Position numbers and translations under genes: made by a program | The notes under the pieces: model-generated | The model's database searches: none | What the model was told of the DNA's origin: nothing | Seen by the model: only the letters and a program-made list of their open reading frames with translations | Origin: Rhodospirillales bacterium | Lineage (GTDB): Bacteria > Pseudomonadota > Alphaproteobacteria > UBA9219 | NCBI GenBank assembly: GCA_015654915.1 | Contig: JAATFY010000165.1 | Location: 1 to 6,923, forward strand | Length of the DNA stretch: 6,923 nucleotides | Direction of reading: 5' to 3' | Part shown: positions 5,899-6,923 of the stretch, piece after piece | Position numbering within the stretch: position 1 is the first letter of the stretch | Layout of the letters: every line of letters begins with the position of its first letter

Positions 5899-6633
5899 AT
5901 GCCTGCCGAACCTCTTTTCCGCGCCGACGCTTATGCCAAAAGCTGTAGGGCAACCGTGCTGCATATGGGGCCGGAAGGTATCCGGCTCGACCGTACGATT
6001 TTCTACCCCACCGGCGGCGGACAGCCCGGCGATACTGGCCTGTTACGGTGGGATAGCGGCGAAATCCTCGTCACCGACACGCGCAAGTGGCGCGTCGAAG
6101 GTGAGCCGGAAGACATCAATCACATCGCGCCTGAAGGCGCCTCCTTGCCGCCGGTTGGAGCACCCGTCGAGATTATTCTCGACTGGGACCGCCGCTACGC
6201 CCATATGCGGATGCATACCTGCCTGCATCTGCTCAGCGCACTGTTCCGGGATTCCGCCGTAACCGGCGGTCAGGTCGGCGCGGAAAAAAGCCGCCTTGAT
6301 TTCGATATTCCGTCCGGCCAACAACCCGACAAAGATCAAATTACTGCCGAGCTCAACCGGCTGATTTTGGAAAGCCATCCGATCAGCGAAAGCTGGATTA
6401 CCGACGAAGAACTCGTCGCCAAGCCGGAACTGGTACGGACTATGTCGGTCAAGCCGCCTATGGGACATGGGCGGGTTCGCCTGCTGGCTATCGGCCCCGG
6501 CATAGACCTGCAACCCTGTGGCGGCACACACGTCAAGAACACGAGTGAAATAGGCCCTGTTGAAGTCATTAAGATCGAAAGCAAAGGCAAGCAAAACCGG
6601 CGCATTGTGGTGGCGCTGAAGAAAACATCATAG
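5899..6633 (+). CDS. alaX: Alanyl-tRNA editing protein AlaX
   Basis: A free-standing editing factor related to the editing and C-terminal parts of alanyl-tRNA synthetase. It hydrolyses Ser-tRNA(Ala) (and in some members Gly-tRNA(Ala)) in the cytosol. The 244 residues fit the medium-length AlaX class. The N-terminal barrel carries the family motif FYPTGGGQPGDTG (35-47). The zinc site is complete: His106 and His110 in HTCLH, Cys207 and His211 in CGGTH. The sequence LQPCGGTHVKNTSEIGPV (204-221) is typical of the editing core. No aminoacylation domain is present, so it is not a fragment of alaS. The ribosome binding site is weak. A palindromic repeat begins within a few bases of the stop. Neighbouring tRNA genes are suggestive only; the substrate would be tRNA-Ala, which is not here. 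Confidence 0.92.
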   Translation: MPAEPLFRADAYAKSCRATVLHMGPEGIRLDRTIFYPTGGGQPGDTGLLRWDSGEILVTDTRKWRVEGEPEDINHIAPEGASLPPVGAPVEIILDWDRRYAHMRMHTCLHLLSALFRDSAVTGGQVGAEKSRLDFDIPSGQQPDKDQITAELNRLILESHPISESWITDEELVAKPELVRTMSVKPPMGHGRVRLLAIGPGIDLQPCGGTHVKNTSEIGPVEVIKIESKGKQNRRIVVALKKTS

Positions 6634-6753
6634 TTTTCGTCATTCCGGACGCCCTGAAAGGGCGATCCGGAATCCATGGAGCGTTCTATCGGCCCGCCCG
6701 GCTCATGGATTCCGGGTTCTGCCGCTAACGCGGCAGCCCCGGAATGACGAAAA
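6634..6753 (+). repeat. Palindromic repeat copy C downstream of alaX; possible terminator
   Basis: The outer arms TTTTCGTCATTCCGG (6634-6648) and CCGGAATGACGAAAA (6739-6753) form a perfect 15-bp inverted repeat. Inside lie three hairpins: 6650-6655 with 6659-6664 (6 bp), 6667-6678 with 6704-6715 (12 bp, perfect) and 6719-6725 with 6730-6736 (7 bp, loop TAAC). The whole folds as a cloverleaf. GATCCGGAA (6664-6672) is shared with copy B. It starts at the alaX stop and could end or stabilise that transcript. The A- and T-rich ends would favour termination weakly on both strands. Confidence 0.85.
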
Positions 6754-6853
6754 TCTTATTTTACCCCCGTAATCCACAGGGTTGTGATAATTTCCTGATG
6801 CGTTGCTTTATGATGATTCGCACAAACTGATTTGCTTTTGCTAGTGTCAGGCC

Positions 6854-6923
6854 ATGGCTGAACTTGTTACCACATTCCCGGGGCTTCGCGCCGTTGCGAT
6901 TAACGACCCGATCGCGGCTGCCC
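6854..6923 (+). CDS. Start of an unrecognised gene (partial, cut by window edge)
   Basis: An open frame of 23 codons begins ATG GCT GAA and continues MAELVTTFPGLRAVAINDPI to the right edge. An in-frame TAG at 6842-6844 rules out a longer N-terminus except through codons 6845-6853, none of which is a start. Codon use is like the neighbouring genes. No clear ribosome binding site precedes it. The 100-base gap after copy C contains TATGAT (6809-6814) and GATAAT (6786-6791), either of which could be a -10 box, without a convincing -35. The product cannot be named from so few residues. Confidence 0.55.
   Translation, partial: MAELVTTFPGLRAVAINDPIAAA

Noticed and set aside
637..6753. The three repeats as a CRISPR array
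   Set aside because: They are kilobases apart, diverged, about 100-130 bases long and not separated by uniform spacers.

Overview
The window looks like chromosomal DNA from an alphaproteobacterium. It is moderately GC-rich, the proteins read like proteobacterial housekeeping versions, and small palindromic repeats that begin GTCATTCCGG sit between and inside genes. The genus cannot be fixed from the sequence alone. No phage, transposase, CRISPR array or toxin-antitoxin gene is visible.

Left part (1-2690, minus strand): a secreted cysteine-containing protein of unknown function is followed by livH and livM. These are the two membrane permeases of a branched-chain amino acid ABC transporter, joined by an ATGA stop/start overlap. 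livM runs off the left edge. It carries a roughly 100-bp palindromic repeat inside the coding sequence, and the reading frame stays open through it, so about 34 extra residues appear to be encoded in a loop between membrane helices.

Middle part (2690-4760): guaA (GMP synthase, complete, minus strand) may start as a leaderless message from a promoter 5 bases upstream. It is followed by a divergent tRNA pair, tRNA-Leu(UAA) on the minus strand and tRNA-Asn(GUU) on the plus strand, each with a recognisable sigma-70-type promoter. The tRNA-Leu gene is unusual. It is flanked by an inverted repeat at its 5' end and a hairpin element at its 3' end, and it encodes C rather than A at the discriminator position.

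Right part (4760-6923, mostly plus strand): nudF (ADP-ribose pyrophosphatase) begins 23 bases after tRNA-Asn with no ribosome binding site and may share its transcript. Next come a doubtful AT-rich minus-strand ORF with one membrane segment, alaX (an alanyl-tRNA editing protein), a third copy of the palindromic repeat folded as a near-perfect cloverleaf, and the first 23 codons of an unrecognised gene.

The most interesting signal is the repeat family. Three copies (about 637-737, 2551-2679 and 6634-6753) differ in sequence but keep the same ends and the same plan of three internal hairpins. One of them is domesticated in frame inside a transporter gene.
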